From: M3007 sp040397785
GTDB lineage: Bacteria; Bacteroidota; Bacteroidia; Chitinophagales; Saprospiraceae
Reading direction: 5' to 3'
Length of the DNA stretch: 32,374 nt
NCBI GenBank assembly: GCA_040397785.1
Contig: JBBAVI010000062.1
Coordinates: forward strand, 1-32,374
The stretch's first letter is position 1. Every line of letters starts with the position of its first letter. The position numbers were made by a program, and so were the translations under genes. The notes beneath the pieces were generated by a model that saw only the letters and a list, made by a program, of their open reading frames with translations, did not search any database and had not been told where the DNA came from. This document shows, in pieces, positions 8,228-16,169 of this stretch.

Positions 8228-9002
8228 TCTTAATGAGATACTAAAAACTTATCCGGAGTCGCTGCAAATACATCGTTCATTTATTCTACGCGAATATTTG
8301 CAGTACAAAATTCTAGAAATTCTATTCGATGGACCTTACGCGGGTAAATTTTGCTTTTTAGGTGGGACCTGTTTGAGGCTGGTACATAATAACACGCGTT
8401 TTTCAGAGGACTTGGATTTTGATAATTTTCAGATTAGCGAATCCGACTTTTCTGATGCATCGCAAGGCATTAAAATTGGTTTGGAGCGGGAGGGTTATCA
8501 AATTGAAATGAAACAAGTAATCAAAGGCGCCTACCATTGCCATATTCGATTTCCTGGTTTGCTGTTTGAACAAAGATTAAGCGGCTTTAAAGAAGAAAAA
8601 ATACTGATTCAACTGGATACTGAGCCACAGCACTTTGATTTTCAACCAGAAATATTTGTATTAAATAAATTTGATGTGACGGCGCGTATTTTTACAACGC
8701 CACTTGATTTGTTATTGGCCCAAAAATTCACTGCTCTATGTCAACGCAAAAAAAGTAAAGGCCGGGACTTTTTTGATATCGTGTTTTTGCTCTCCAAATC
8801 AGTGAAACCTAATTACGATTATTTAACCATGAAAATGGATATTTCCACGCCAGATCAGTTGCGCGAACGGGTCAGGGCGTTATGCGCCCGTACCAACATG
8901 GATGAAATGATTGCTGATGTCCGTGCATTTTTGTTTAACCCTTCGGATGAAAAGAAAATAAAACTCTTTTTAACAATCATAGAGCAATCAAACTTAGGAT
9001 AA
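8220..9002 (+). CDS. abiEii: AbiEii/AbiGii-family nucleotidyltransferase toxin
   Basis: 260 residues. The nucleotidyltransferase signature is visible: GGT at 48-50 followed by LRL and then SEDLDFD at 62-68, which supplies the metal-binding acidic residues. The C-terminal conserved motif KGRDFFD is at 180-186, after a helical stretch (DLLLAQKFTALCQRKKS). Related AbiEii toxins use GTP or other NTPs and cause reversible growth arrest; some give phage abortive infection. The start overlaps the antitoxin stop (ATGATTAA, 8220-8227). No active-site residue appears lost, so the pair looks intact. The target here cannot be predicted from sequence. Confidence 0.92.
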   Translation: MINLNEILKTYPESLQIHRSFILREYLQYKILEILFDGPYAGKFCFLGGTCLRLVHNNTRFSEDLDFDNFQISESDFSDASQGIKIGLEREGYQIEMKQVIKGAYHCHIRFPGLLFEQRLSGFKEEKILIQLDTEPQHFDFQPEIFVLNKFDVTARIFTTPLDLLLAQKFTALCQRKKSKGRDFFDIVFLLSKSVKPNYDYLTMKMDISTPDQLRERVRALCARTNMDEMIADVRAFLFNPSDEKKIKLFLTIIEQSNLG

Positions 9003-9011
9003 ATTCCAAAC

Positions 9012-9386
9012 ATGCGCAACATCGTAACGTTATCGCCAAGTTACCTACGCGCTACCCTATTCCTTTTTCTCATCGAAGTCCTCATAGCCCTGTATGCACA
9101 TGACCGGATCATCCGGCCCTACATCGGCGATGTAATCGTGGTTATTCTGATTTACTGTTTTGTAAAATCCTTCCTGAATACGCCGGTTTGGCCAACGGCG
9201 ATCGGCGTATTAATTTTTTCGTATACCATTGAAGTGTTGCAGTATTTTGATCTTGTGCATTTACTTGGATTGCAAGATTCCAAGATTGCCCGAATTGTGA
9301 TTGGAACATCGTTTGCCTAGGCTGATTTGTTGGCCTATTCGGTGGGAATCGTTATTTTGTTGTTTTTTGAAAGAAAAAAAGCATAA
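9012..9386 (+). pseudogene. DUF2809-type small membrane protein interrupted by in-frame TAG
   Basis: The first 102 residues run from MRNIVTLSPSYLRATLFLFL to VIGTSFA and stop at TAG (9318-9320). The same frame then continues ADLLAYSVGIVILLFFERKKA to TAA at 9384-9386. In DUF2809 proteins the final membrane helix follows a 'GTsf-W-DLLAY' kind of junction. The TAG therefore sits where a Trp codon (TGG) is expected, and the remaining 21 codons restore the last helix, giving about 124 residues. Three or four hydrophobic helices are visible. The gene starts 9 bp after the toxin stop and may be co-transcribed. Either a G-to-A nonsense mutation or a sequence error could explain it; function unknown. 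Confidence 0.75.
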
Positions 9387-9412
9387 AAAACCCGCCAATT
9401 TGCATCAGCGGG
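9385..9412 (-). terminator. Rho-independent terminator for the outer-membrane protein gene
   Basis: Read on the minus strand, a CCCGC / GCGGG stem (9408-9412 with 9391-9395, 12-base loop) is followed directly by six Ts (9390-9385). It lies about 80 bp beyond the stop at 9490 and overlaps the end of the convergent DUF2809 frame. The stem is short, so efficiency is uncertain. Confidence 0.6.
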
Positions 9413-9456
9413 GGATTTCTCCGAATATAACCAAATCAAACTTTCCGAATTTTGGG

Positions 9457-9481
9457 GCATCCGGTCTATTGTACCGGATGC
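9457..9481. repeat. Perfect 9-bp inverted repeat between convergent genes
   Basis: GCATCCGGT at 9457-9465 and ACCGGATGC at 9473-9481 form a perfect 9-bp stem with a 7-base loop. It lies just beyond the minus-strand stop at 9490. There is no T run on either side, so it is more likely an mRNA 3'-end stabilising hairpin than a classic terminator. Confidence 0.6.
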
Positions 9482-9489
9482 GTGGAGGT

Positions 9490-11913
9490 TTACCCTTTTC
9501 CTTTTACCCGTTTGCTTTCATCTTCGAGGCCTGTTTTGCGCTGGCGGGCACCTTTTACTCCGGCGCTGCCAAAACGGTAAGAAAAATTGAAGGTTACGGT
9601 GTTACTTTCCCAGTTTCCGCGGGCGTTCATGACCAGGCCCGGTGAAAACACGGTTGTGCCACCCCAGCCAGCGGTGCGTAAGATGTCACCTACCCGCAAG
9701 CGCAATTCGCCTTTGCCGTCGAGGATTTTCTTTTGCACACCAAAATCCATCGCGCCCTGGGAAATGCTGCGCATAGTGCCCCAATAGCCAGGGCTGTTGA
9801 ACCAACCCGACAATTGAACACTGAAGCCTTTGGGCAATTTGAAGGTCTGCTCGCTGTACACATTGCAAGCGTAAAATGCCTGTTCAAATTCAAAATTTTC
9901 CCTGAATTTGGCCTTAAAGGCACTGCGGTAACCGGTAAAACTCACAAAACCATCCCACCACTTGGCAATCGGTGTCGGGAAATTCAAACTCATGGTGACG
10001 TTCTTCTGGTCTGCAATGTTTTCCTGGGTAATAAAGGTAGCGCGGGTGTTGGTGGTGTCAAGCACCTGCGTAAACACGTCTTTGGTGTGGCTGTAGCCGA
10101 GCGAAACGACGGGGTAACCTTTGTACGTCGGACTCAACTCGATGCTATTGGTAAACTGCGGACGCAAGCGCGGATTGCCCTTTTGATAGGTCAATTCATC
10201 CAATTTGTTTTCGAACGGGTTCAAGTCCTGGTAACTGGGTCGGTCGATGCGGCGGCTGTAGGTAAGGTTAAGGCCGAGGGTTGGGTTGAAGGTGTAGGTA
10301 ATTGCGGCGCTTGGGAACAATTTGGTGTAATTGCTGCCTACACGTTGTCCATTCTGGTCATTTTGGGAAATTAAATCGCCCATAAAATCGGTATTTTCCA
10401 AACGCAAACCCGCCTGTACATTCAGTTTTTTGGCAAACATGCGGTTATAATTGATATATCCGGCAGTGGTACGCTCCTTGTACACAAAGCGGTTGCTCAC
10501 TTTTACATCCTTGATGGATTCGCCGTTGATTTCATTGAAGAAATCGAAGGTATTATCAGTGTTTACCGCAGAAAATTTAAACCCGATGCCCAATTTGCCT
10601 TTCCACAAATTTTGCTCATAATCGGCTTTAACGGTGGTTAAATCAATATTGGAAGGTGTATTGTTGCTGTAAATACGCTGATTGAGCAGTTCGGTACCAT
10701 TGGCCGTGCGGTAATAATTGGGCTGGAAACTTTCGCCCCGAATGCGGTAGGAGCCGCGGTCGAGGTCGATGTTCAGGCTATGGCCGCTGGTATCCGAAAA
10801 TCGGTAGTTCAGGTTGCCATTGTAATCGAACCGGTTGTTTTGGATATCATTGGTGGCCTGTAGCAGCGAGTCAACGCTACCGGGCGCTTCGATACGGCCA
10901 ATTTTAGTATTACCCTGGGAGTACCAGTTGCCCGGGTCGTAATTGGAATTGACCAATACGCCGACAGTGTGTTTGCTGTTGATGAAAAAATCGGCCCCTA
11001 CACGCGCACTATTCCAGCGACTTTCACTGTACTGCGTAGTTTTTTGATCGAACACCAAGCCATTTTGTTCGCGGTAGAAAGAATTGGTATTGTGCCAATC
11101 GCCGAAATGGTTGTTGTAGGAACCAAACAGGTTAAAACGTTCGGCGCGGTGGTTAAGGCTGAAGTTCATGCCGCCTTTAGGGGTTTCGCCCATCGTGGCC
11201 TCCAACCCCACGTTGCCATTGGTCCCTAAGGCCTTGTTCTTCTTCAATTTAATATTGATAATACCGGCATTGCCAGAAGCATCGTACTTGGCGGATGGGT
11301 TGGTGATCACCTCGATATTAGCAATATCAGCCGCCTGGGTGCCTTTGAGTAATGCCGCCAAATCCTTGCCATCGAGCGGAACATCGCGGCCATCGATCAT
11401 CACCTTTACCGCATTTTTACCCTTCAGGTTGACATTGTCGTTGTTATCCACCGTAACGCCGGGATCTTTGCGCAGTACTTCCAGGGCATTGAGGCCCGTA
11501 GAATTAATCGTACTTTCCACATTTAGGATGGTTTTATCGGCTTGCACTTCCACCAAGGGTTTGCGGGCGGTGATGGTTACTTCGGCTAAGGATTTATCTA
11601 AAGGTTCCAGTTGCAGGGTTTCCAGCACTTTTCCGGTGCCATCAAATTGAAACACCGGGCTGGTCTTTTTACCGGTTCCAATTAGTTCGGCCTGGACAAA
11701 ATAGTTGCCATTTGCTACATTTTTAAAGGAAAAAGCACCTTGTTCGTCGGAAAGCGTGCCTTTCACCACGGTAGAGTCTTTCGCAGACCGGACAGTAACC
11801 GTAGCATACTGTGCCGGCGTTTTGTCGGATTGCAACAAGGTGCCGCTGATATTTTGCGCCATTATGGCGATACTCCATAAAAGGATTAAAATGACAAGGG
11901 AATTTGTTTTCAT
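9490..11913 (-). CDS. Outer membrane beta-barrel protein, TonB-dependent-receptor-like
   Basis: 807 residues. The signal peptide is MKTNSLVILILLWSIAIMAQ. Residues ~21-100 form a carboxypeptidase-regulatory-like beta-sandwich (ISGTLLQSDKTPAQYATVTV...GAFSFKNVANGNYFV). A plug domain follows at ~115-225 (EVQADKTILNVE, ALEVLRKDPGV, VKVMIDGRDVPL, IEVITNPSAKYDASGNAGII), then a large beta-barrel. The barrel ends near FNFSYRFG and is followed by a basic tail containing ARQRKTGLEDE, which is characteristic of the outer-membrane beta-barrel family often annotated alongside SusC-like proteins (OMP_b-brl_3). The role is probably TonB-linked uptake or outer-membrane transport of an unknown substrate. No SusD partner is adjacent. 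It has its own promoter (11980-12011) and terminator. Confidence 0.92.
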   Translation of the reverse strand: MKTNSLVILILLWSIAIMAQNISGTLLQSDKTPAQYATVTVRSAKDSTVVKGTLSDEQGAFSFKNVANGNYFVQAELIGTGKKTSPVFQFDGTGKVLETLQLEPLDKSLAEVTITARKPLVEVQADKTILNVESTINSTGLNALEVLRKDPGVTVDNNDNVNLKGKNAVKVMIDGRDVPLDGKDLAALLKGTQAADIANIEVITNPSAKYDASGNAGIINIKLKKNKALGTNGNVGLEATMGETPKGGMNFSLNHRAERFNLFGSYNNHFGDWHNTNSFYREQNGLVFDQKTTQYSESRWNSARVGADFFINSKHTVGVLVNSNYDPGNWYSQGNTKIGRIEAPGSVDSLLQATNDIQNNRFDYNGNLNYRFSDTSGHSLNIDLDRGSYRIRGESFQPNYYRTANGTELLNQRIYSNNTPSNIDLTTVKADYEQNLWKGKLGIGFKFSAVNTDNTFDFFNEINGESIKDVKVSNRFVYKERTTAGYINYNRMFAKKLNVQAGLRLENTDFMGDLISQNDQNGQRVGSNYTKLFPSAAITYTFNPTLGLNLTYSRRIDRPSYQDLNPFENKLDELTYQKGNPRLRPQFTNSIELSPTYKGYPVVSLGYSHTKDVFTQVLDTTNTRATFITQENIADQKNVTMSLNFPTPIAKWWDGFVSFTGYRSAFKAKFRENFEFEQAFYACNVYSEQTFKLPKGFSVQLSGWFNSPGYWGTMRSISQGAMDFGVQKKILDGKGELRLRVGDILRTAGWGGTTVFSPGLVMNARGNWESNTVTFNFSYRFGSAGVKGARQRKTGLEDESKRVKGKG

Positions 11914-11979
11914 AGCTTAAAATGCAGTTGTGTTTTTGTTTATATTCTGAAAAGGTGCATTTGGGGATGTTCGATAGGG

Positions 11980-12011
11980 CAAAGATAAGCACAAAACCAA
12001 CTACTATGCAA
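11980..12011 (-). promoter_or_regulatory. Bacteroidota-type promoter for the outer-membrane barrel gene
   Basis: On the minus strand TTG (12011-12009) and TATCTTTG (11987-11980) match the -33 and -7 elements with a 21-bp spacer. The -7 element ends 66 bp before the ATG at 11913. Confidence 0.65.
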
Positions 12012-12248
12012 TACAAAGAACATGCTTTAACACACTACTTTCTATTAAACACTACAATTGACCGATGAAATGCGGGAACTAATCGTTTAGTATTTTTTTT
12101 CGGCTAAGACTAGGGGAAAGACAGAAAGGTTACAGGAAGGCTGCATGTGGGGCGTCAACGCCATTTGGGCATAGACGAACGTTGCAGAAAACAGGATAAA
12201 AGGCAAACGGGACAAAGGACTTGCAACGAACAAATAACAAATATGATA

Positions 12249-12315
12249 AATCACAAAGCTGTGATTCATATAAATTTTCTACATCATTATGTAACACGTT
12301 AGAACTGTTATAACA
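12249..12315. promoter_or_regulatory. Cluster of three palindromes upstream of the ice-binding-like gene
   Basis: AATCACA at 12249-12255 and TGTGATT at 12260-12266 form a perfect 7-bp inverted repeat with 4-bp spacer. TAAC/GTTA arms lie at 12292-12301. TGTTATAACA at 12306-12315 is a perfect 10-bp palindrome. The last is about 45 bp before the ATG at 12361. Spacing and position suit operator sites, but no regulator can be named. Confidence 0.4.
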
Positions 12316-12360
12316 AGAAATTTGCAAGGTCAATCCTGACTTAATTTCAAAAAAACTAAG

Positions 12361-13281
12361 ATGAGGTTCTTATCGTACATATCAATTATAACCCTTTTGA
12401 TAGTGCCGAATGCTCTTTTTGCCCAGGTGCCTGATTTGGGGGCAGCATCTACTTTTGCATTATTTACTGCAACTGGAGCCTTTGATGGCGACCCGGGTAC
12501 CAATGTCACAGGTGATATTGGTACCAATGTGGGCACATTTACCCCTCCTGGATTTTTGGTAGGAAATATACACACTTCAGACCCAATATCTGCTCAGGCC
12601 GCCGCTAATTTAGCCACCGCCTATGGTTATCTCAGCGGACTTACGTGCGGTGTTGTATTACCAACCCCTTTTGGCAACAACCAAACACTTGGGCCCAATA
12701 CGTATTGTATTGGCAGTGCGGCTGTTTTGAACGCCAATTTAATCTTAGACGGCGGCGGTAATCCGGGCGCAATTTTTATTTTTAAAATAGATGGCGCATT
12801 GTCAACCAATGGAAGTTCCAATATTCTGCTTATCAATGGCGCCAATTTGTGCAATGTATATTGGCAAATCAACGGTGCGTTTAATCACAATGGCACCACC
12901 TTTCGAGGCACCGTCATTGCAGCGGGAGCGCTCAACTTTGGATTTGGAGCTCAATTTACAGGAAGGGGGCTTTCTACGGAGGGCGCTATTTCGACCAACA
13001 ACAACAATGTTACCTTACCCAATGCCTGCCTTTGCGAATTGGATATAATCTGCCCTAATCCTGTGGGCGGTACTTTTGAATGTCCCGGCGATATTCCAGT
13101 AGGGGTTCCAGCCAATGTTACTGTAATTAGTGCTTGCGGGACACCCACCATCGTCATCTCTGAAACATCTACCGGCACTGGCTGTGTAGCAGCTCCTTAT
13201 ATATTAACGCGGTCGTACACCGTAAGCGATCAAGGAGGAAACACAACTACTTGTCTGGTAACCTTTACGGCGATTGATTAG
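12361..13281 (+). CDS. N-terminal fragment: ice-binding-like (DUF3494) domain plus first HYR-like unit
   Basis: 306 residues up to an in-frame TAG (13279-13281). The signal peptide is MRFLSYISIITLLIVPNALFAQ. Residues ~23-220 form a DUF3494 ice-binding-like beta-solenoid domain (DLGAASTFALFTATGAF, LILDGGGNPGAIFIFKIDGAL, CNVYWQINGAFNHNGTTF, GTVIAAGALNFG). This fold is known from bacterial ice-binding and adhesion proteins and is widespread beyond cold habitats, so ice activity is not established. A HYR-like repeat follows (CPNPVGGTFECPGD...VTFTAID). The TAG falls in the linker to the next repeat, where other linkers in the same gene read VIDQTPP, so the original codon was probably CAG. With the two downstream frames it forms one broken gene (12361-17375). 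Confidence 0.88.
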   Translation: MRFLSYISIITLLIVPNALFAQVPDLGAASTFALFTATGAFDGDPGTNVTGDIGTNVGTFTPPGFLVGNIHTSDPISAQAAANLATAYGYLSGLTCGVVLPTPFGNNQTLGPNTYCIGSAAVLNANLILDGGGNPGAIFIFKIDGALSTNGSSNILLINGANLCNVYWQINGAFNHNGTTFRGTVIAAGALNFGFGAQFTGRGLSTEGAISTNNNNVTLPNACLCELDIICPNPVGGTFECPGDIPVGVPANVTVISACGTPTIVISETSTGTGCVAAPYILTRSYTVSDQGGNTTTCLVTFTAID

Positions 13282-14262
13282 ACAGTGCCGACCATTACTT
13301 GTCCTGCGGGTCTTTCCGTTTCTTGTGCAAACAATGTTCCTGCGGTAGCGTCAACATCGGTCATCACAGCCGATAATTGTGGTGGCACCGTTTTGGTAGT
13401 ATCTCTTGGAGATGTAATCACAAATCAGATTTGTCCAAACCGATTTACCCTTACCCGCACGTATCGCGCGAGCGACCCATGCAGCAACTCGGCAACTTGT
13501 TCCCAAACCATTACGGTAAATGATATCACGCCGCCCAGCATCACTTGTCCTGCCAACGTATCGGTTTCATGCGCCAGCACAGTGCCGCCTGTTGCAACTG
13601 GTTCTGTTACAACATCTGACCTTTGCGGAGGTACTGTATCGGTTGTGCATCTTGGAGATATAACCACGCCAGGAACCTGCGCCAACCGATTTTCTATTGC
13701 CCGCACGTATCAGGCAACGGATTTATGTGGCAATTCAGGTACTTGTGCGCAAACAATCACAGTAAATGATATCACCCCGCCCAGCATTACCTGCCCTGCC
13801 AACGTAACGGTTTCATGCGCCAGCGCAGTGCCGCCTGTTGCAACTGGTTCTGTTACAACATCTGACCTTTGCGGAGGCACTGTATCGATTGTGCATCTTG
13901 GCGATATAACGACACCAGGAACCTGCGCCAACCGATTTTCGATTGCCCGCACTTATCAGGCAACGGATGTATGCGGCAATTCAGGTACCTGCGCGCAAAC
14001 AATCACGGTAAATGATATCACCCCGCCCAGCATTATTTGCCCTGTTTCATTGGTCGTGAATTGTGCCACCAATGTACCTCCGCCTGTAGCAATAGGATCG
14101 GTAATAGCCTCCGACCTTTGTGGCGGCGCTGTAACAGTTTTATTGCTCAACAGTATTACCACGCCAGGAACCTGCGCCAACCGCTTTTCGATTGCCCGCA
14201 CTTATCAGGCAACGGATTTGTGCGGTAATTCAGGTACTTGTGCGCAAATAATTACGGTAAAT
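13276..14262 (+). repeat. Four tandem HYR-like coding repeats of 246-249 bp
   Basis: Units start at 13276, 13522, 13768 and 14014 and are 246, 246, 246 and 249 bp long. Units two and three are nearly identical at DNA level; unit four carries one extra codon (VPPPVA). Each encodes PSITCPAxVSVSC...SDLCGG...LGDITTPGTCANRF...YQATDLCGNSGTC...ITVND. This indicates recent tandem amplification. Confidence 0.9.
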
Positions 14263-16149
14263 GACATTACCGCACCCATCTTTACAAACGTTCCAGCAAA
14301 TATCACGGCAGAATGCTTTTTAGTGCCTGCTGTACCACAAAACCTAACTGCAACAGATAATTGCTCAGGATCTGCAACCATTACCTTTCTTGGCGAAACT
14401 CAAGCACCAGGCATTTGCCCAATCATATACACCCTTACCCGAACCTGGCGCGCCGATGACGGTTGTGGCAATTCAAGCACCGTTACCCAGCTGGTACAGG
14501 TACGGGATACTTACGCGCCCCAATTTGTGATTATGCCGGCAAATGTAGTGCGTGAATGCAATCAAGTAACAAATTTGACCGATCTTGATGCATGGCTCGA
14601 CAGTCACGGAGGCGCAACAGTTTCAGATTGTTCATCGATCACCTGGACGTACCAAAACAGCCCTTTTAACCTTGATACTGCTGGTTGTGGGTCTACTTTT
14701 ACCAAATATATTCGTTTTATCGCTACAGACGCTTGTGGTAATTCCAGCTTCAAGGATGCCCGATTTACGGTTATTGACCAGACACCGCCCATTTTTACCA
14801 TTTTACCTCAAAATGTAAACATTGCATGTTGGATGGGTGAAAATGGCGAACCACAATTGCTGGATTGGCTGGATAATTTTGGTTTTGCGGCAGTAAGCGA
14901 TTGCGGTGCGGTAAAAACGGAAATTGGATTGCTTTCAGAAGTGCAAGGCTGTAGTGGCACTTTTACCCGGACTTATCAGTTCCGCGCAACCGACGAATGT
15001 GGCAATACGAGCTATAAGACTGCCACCTTTGCCATTGTAGACACTACGCCACCCCTCATCACTTCCTGCCCCCAAAGCTATGCGTTGCTTACTTGCGAAT
15101 TTGATATTCCGGGGCCTGATACGGTCGGTGTAATGGCTATGGATATGTGTAGCGATGTGACAGTGACCTTACAAAGCACCACGATCAATGGGATTGGCTG
15201 TGCTTATTCGCCGCTGACCAAAACGTACACCTATGCCTTTACCGATGCATGTGGGAATGTGTCTACTTGTACCCAATCGTTCGTGGTCATTGATACCATT
15301 CAACCCAGCTATAACGGACCCGATACCCTTTATGTATTGTGTGTAGCCGACTTACCCGGCGTTGGGGACCTTGATGACGTATTGGCGCCTTACTTTGTGG
15401 ACAACTGCTACAAAAACCTTTGTGTTGGTGAACTTTTGGCAGGAAATGACCTCAATTCGATTACGTTTAACATATATTTTAAAGATTTGTGTGCGAATTG
15501 GGCCGATAAGGACACGGTGACGTTCATCGCAAATGGTGGATGCAAACCACTGTGTTCTGCGCCACAAGACGTTTGGGGAAATACCGGCGGATTGATCAAC
15601 GGCCTCGGCACGGCCGCGCTGATTGAGCAATTAATAAATAAACATGGTGCTTTAATTGCGGGCAAATTGAATAAAACCATTTCGGTTACCAGCGCTGCCT
15701 GCCTGCAAAGTATGTTGCCAGGAAGCGGCAATACCAATCAGTTTTCGCCGATTCACTATGCGTTTACAGCCGCCAATGCCTGTAATTTATCCTCCCCAAT
15801 GTTGAACAGCGATGGCACTTTGAAGCACAAACTGGCAGCAAACGTGTTCGCCATGCAATTGAACATCTGGTATAACGCAGCATTCAACGATCGAAACCTG
15901 GGCGTTCAACTGCTGGCTTCCGTGCCTGCCGCTTTGATAGATCCGATTATTTTGACCAAATTGGAGGTGCAGCATTTCAACGTACAAGGCCTGCTTAATC
16001 TGTCGAACGACTATCTTGCTGGCGTAGGTTTTTTCCCGCCAAATTTTGGAAGTCCATTAACAGTGCACTCGAAAACCTCAATAATTACTGGCAAAACTGT
16101 CAGACAAACGCCCCAATATCAGGCAATGTTAATGTTGCAGGTCAATTAA
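13285..16149 (+). CDS. Middle fragment: HYR-like repeat region of the broken adhesin gene
   Basis: The frame follows directly on the TAG of the preceding fragment. The nominal GTG start at 13285 is probably not a genuine start, since it lies inside a repeat linker (TVPTITCPAG). It holds about nine HYR-like immunoglobulin-fold units: four near-identical 82-residue copies, then more diverged ones with linkers ITAPIFTNVP, TYAPQFVIMP, QTPPIFTILP and TTPPLITSCP. After ~residue 750 comes a non-repetitive, partly helical region (LGTAALIEQLINKHGALIAG, KLAANVFAMQLNIWYNAAF). The real coding sense leaves this frame at ~16059, so the last ~30 residues (TVHSKTS to QVN) are out-of-frame translation. HYR units usually serve as rigid extracellular spacers. 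Confidence 0.8.
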   Translation: MPTITCPAGLSVSCANNVPAVASTSVITADNCGGTVLVVSLGDVITNQICPNRFTLTRTYRASDPCSNSATCSQTITVNDITPPSITCPANVSVSCASTVPPVATGSVTTSDLCGGTVSVVHLGDITTPGTCANRFSIARTYQATDLCGNSGTCAQTITVNDITPPSITCPANVTVSCASAVPPVATGSVTTSDLCGGTVSIVHLGDITTPGTCANRFSIARTYQATDVCGNSGTCAQTITVNDITPPSIICPVSLVVNCATNVPPPVAIGSVIASDLCGGAVTVLLLNSITTPGTCANRFSIARTYQATDLCGNSGTCAQIITVNDITAPIFTNVPANITAECFLVPAVPQNLTATDNCSGSATITFLGETQAPGICPIIYTLTRTWRADDGCGNSSTVTQLVQVRDTYAPQFVIMPANVVRECNQVTNLTDLDAWLDSHGGATVSDCSSITWTYQNSPFNLDTAGCGSTFTKYIRFIATDACGNSSFKDARFTVIDQTPPIFTILPQNVNIACWMGENGEPQLLDWLDNFGFAAVSDCGAVKTEIGLLSEVQGCSGTFTRTYQFRATDECGNTSYKTATFAIVDTTPPLITSCPQSYALLTCEFDIPGPDTVGVMAMDMCSDVTVTLQSTTINGIGCAYSPLTKTYTYAFTDACGNVSTCTQSFVVIDTIQPSYNGPDTLYVLCVADLPGVGDLDDVLAPYFVDNCYKNLCVGELLAGNDLNSITFNIYFKDLCANWADKDTVTFIANGGCKPLCSAPQDVWGNTGGLINGLGTAALIEQLINKHGALIAGKLNKTISVTSAACLQSMLPGSGNTNQFSPIHYAFTAANACNLSSPMLNSDGTLKHKLAANVFAMQLNIWYNAAFNDRNLGVQLLASVPAALIDPIILTKLEVQHFNVQGLLNLSNDYLAGVGFFPPNFGSPLTVHSKTSIITGKTVRQTPQYQAMLMLQVN

Positions 16150-16169
16150 AAACAGAAGCACTGAACGGC

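Larger units (their letters stand above)
11914..12360. other. 447-bp divergent intergenic region
   Basis: This region separates the minus-strand barrel gene from the plus-strand ice-binding-like gene. It holds the barrel gene promoter (11980-12011) and three short palindromes near the ice-binding-like gene (12249-12266, 12292-12301, 12306-12315). A weak TAnnTTTG-like element (GAAATTTG near 12319-12326, one mismatch) is the only promoter candidate for the plus-strand gene. I see no RNA gene or convincing small ORF. Confidence 0.6.

Noticed and set aside
12087..12333. Small minus-strand ORFs in the 447-bp intergenic region
   Set aside because: No promoter, no domain, and composition unlike neighbouring genes. 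The hydrophobic stretch is explained by AT-rich sequence.
9318..13281. TAG recoding (amber read as an amino acid), because two genes have in-frame TAG codons
   Set aside because: TAG ends other intact genes properly (19949-19951 at the position where its duplicate has TAA, and 17373-17375 right after a complete sorting domain), and a separate frameshift shows ordinary damage or error in the same region.
16050..16065. Programmed -1 ribosomal frameshift
   Set aside because: There is no slippery heptamer or clear downstream structure at ccattaacag. A lost A from an AAA run explains the shift more simply.
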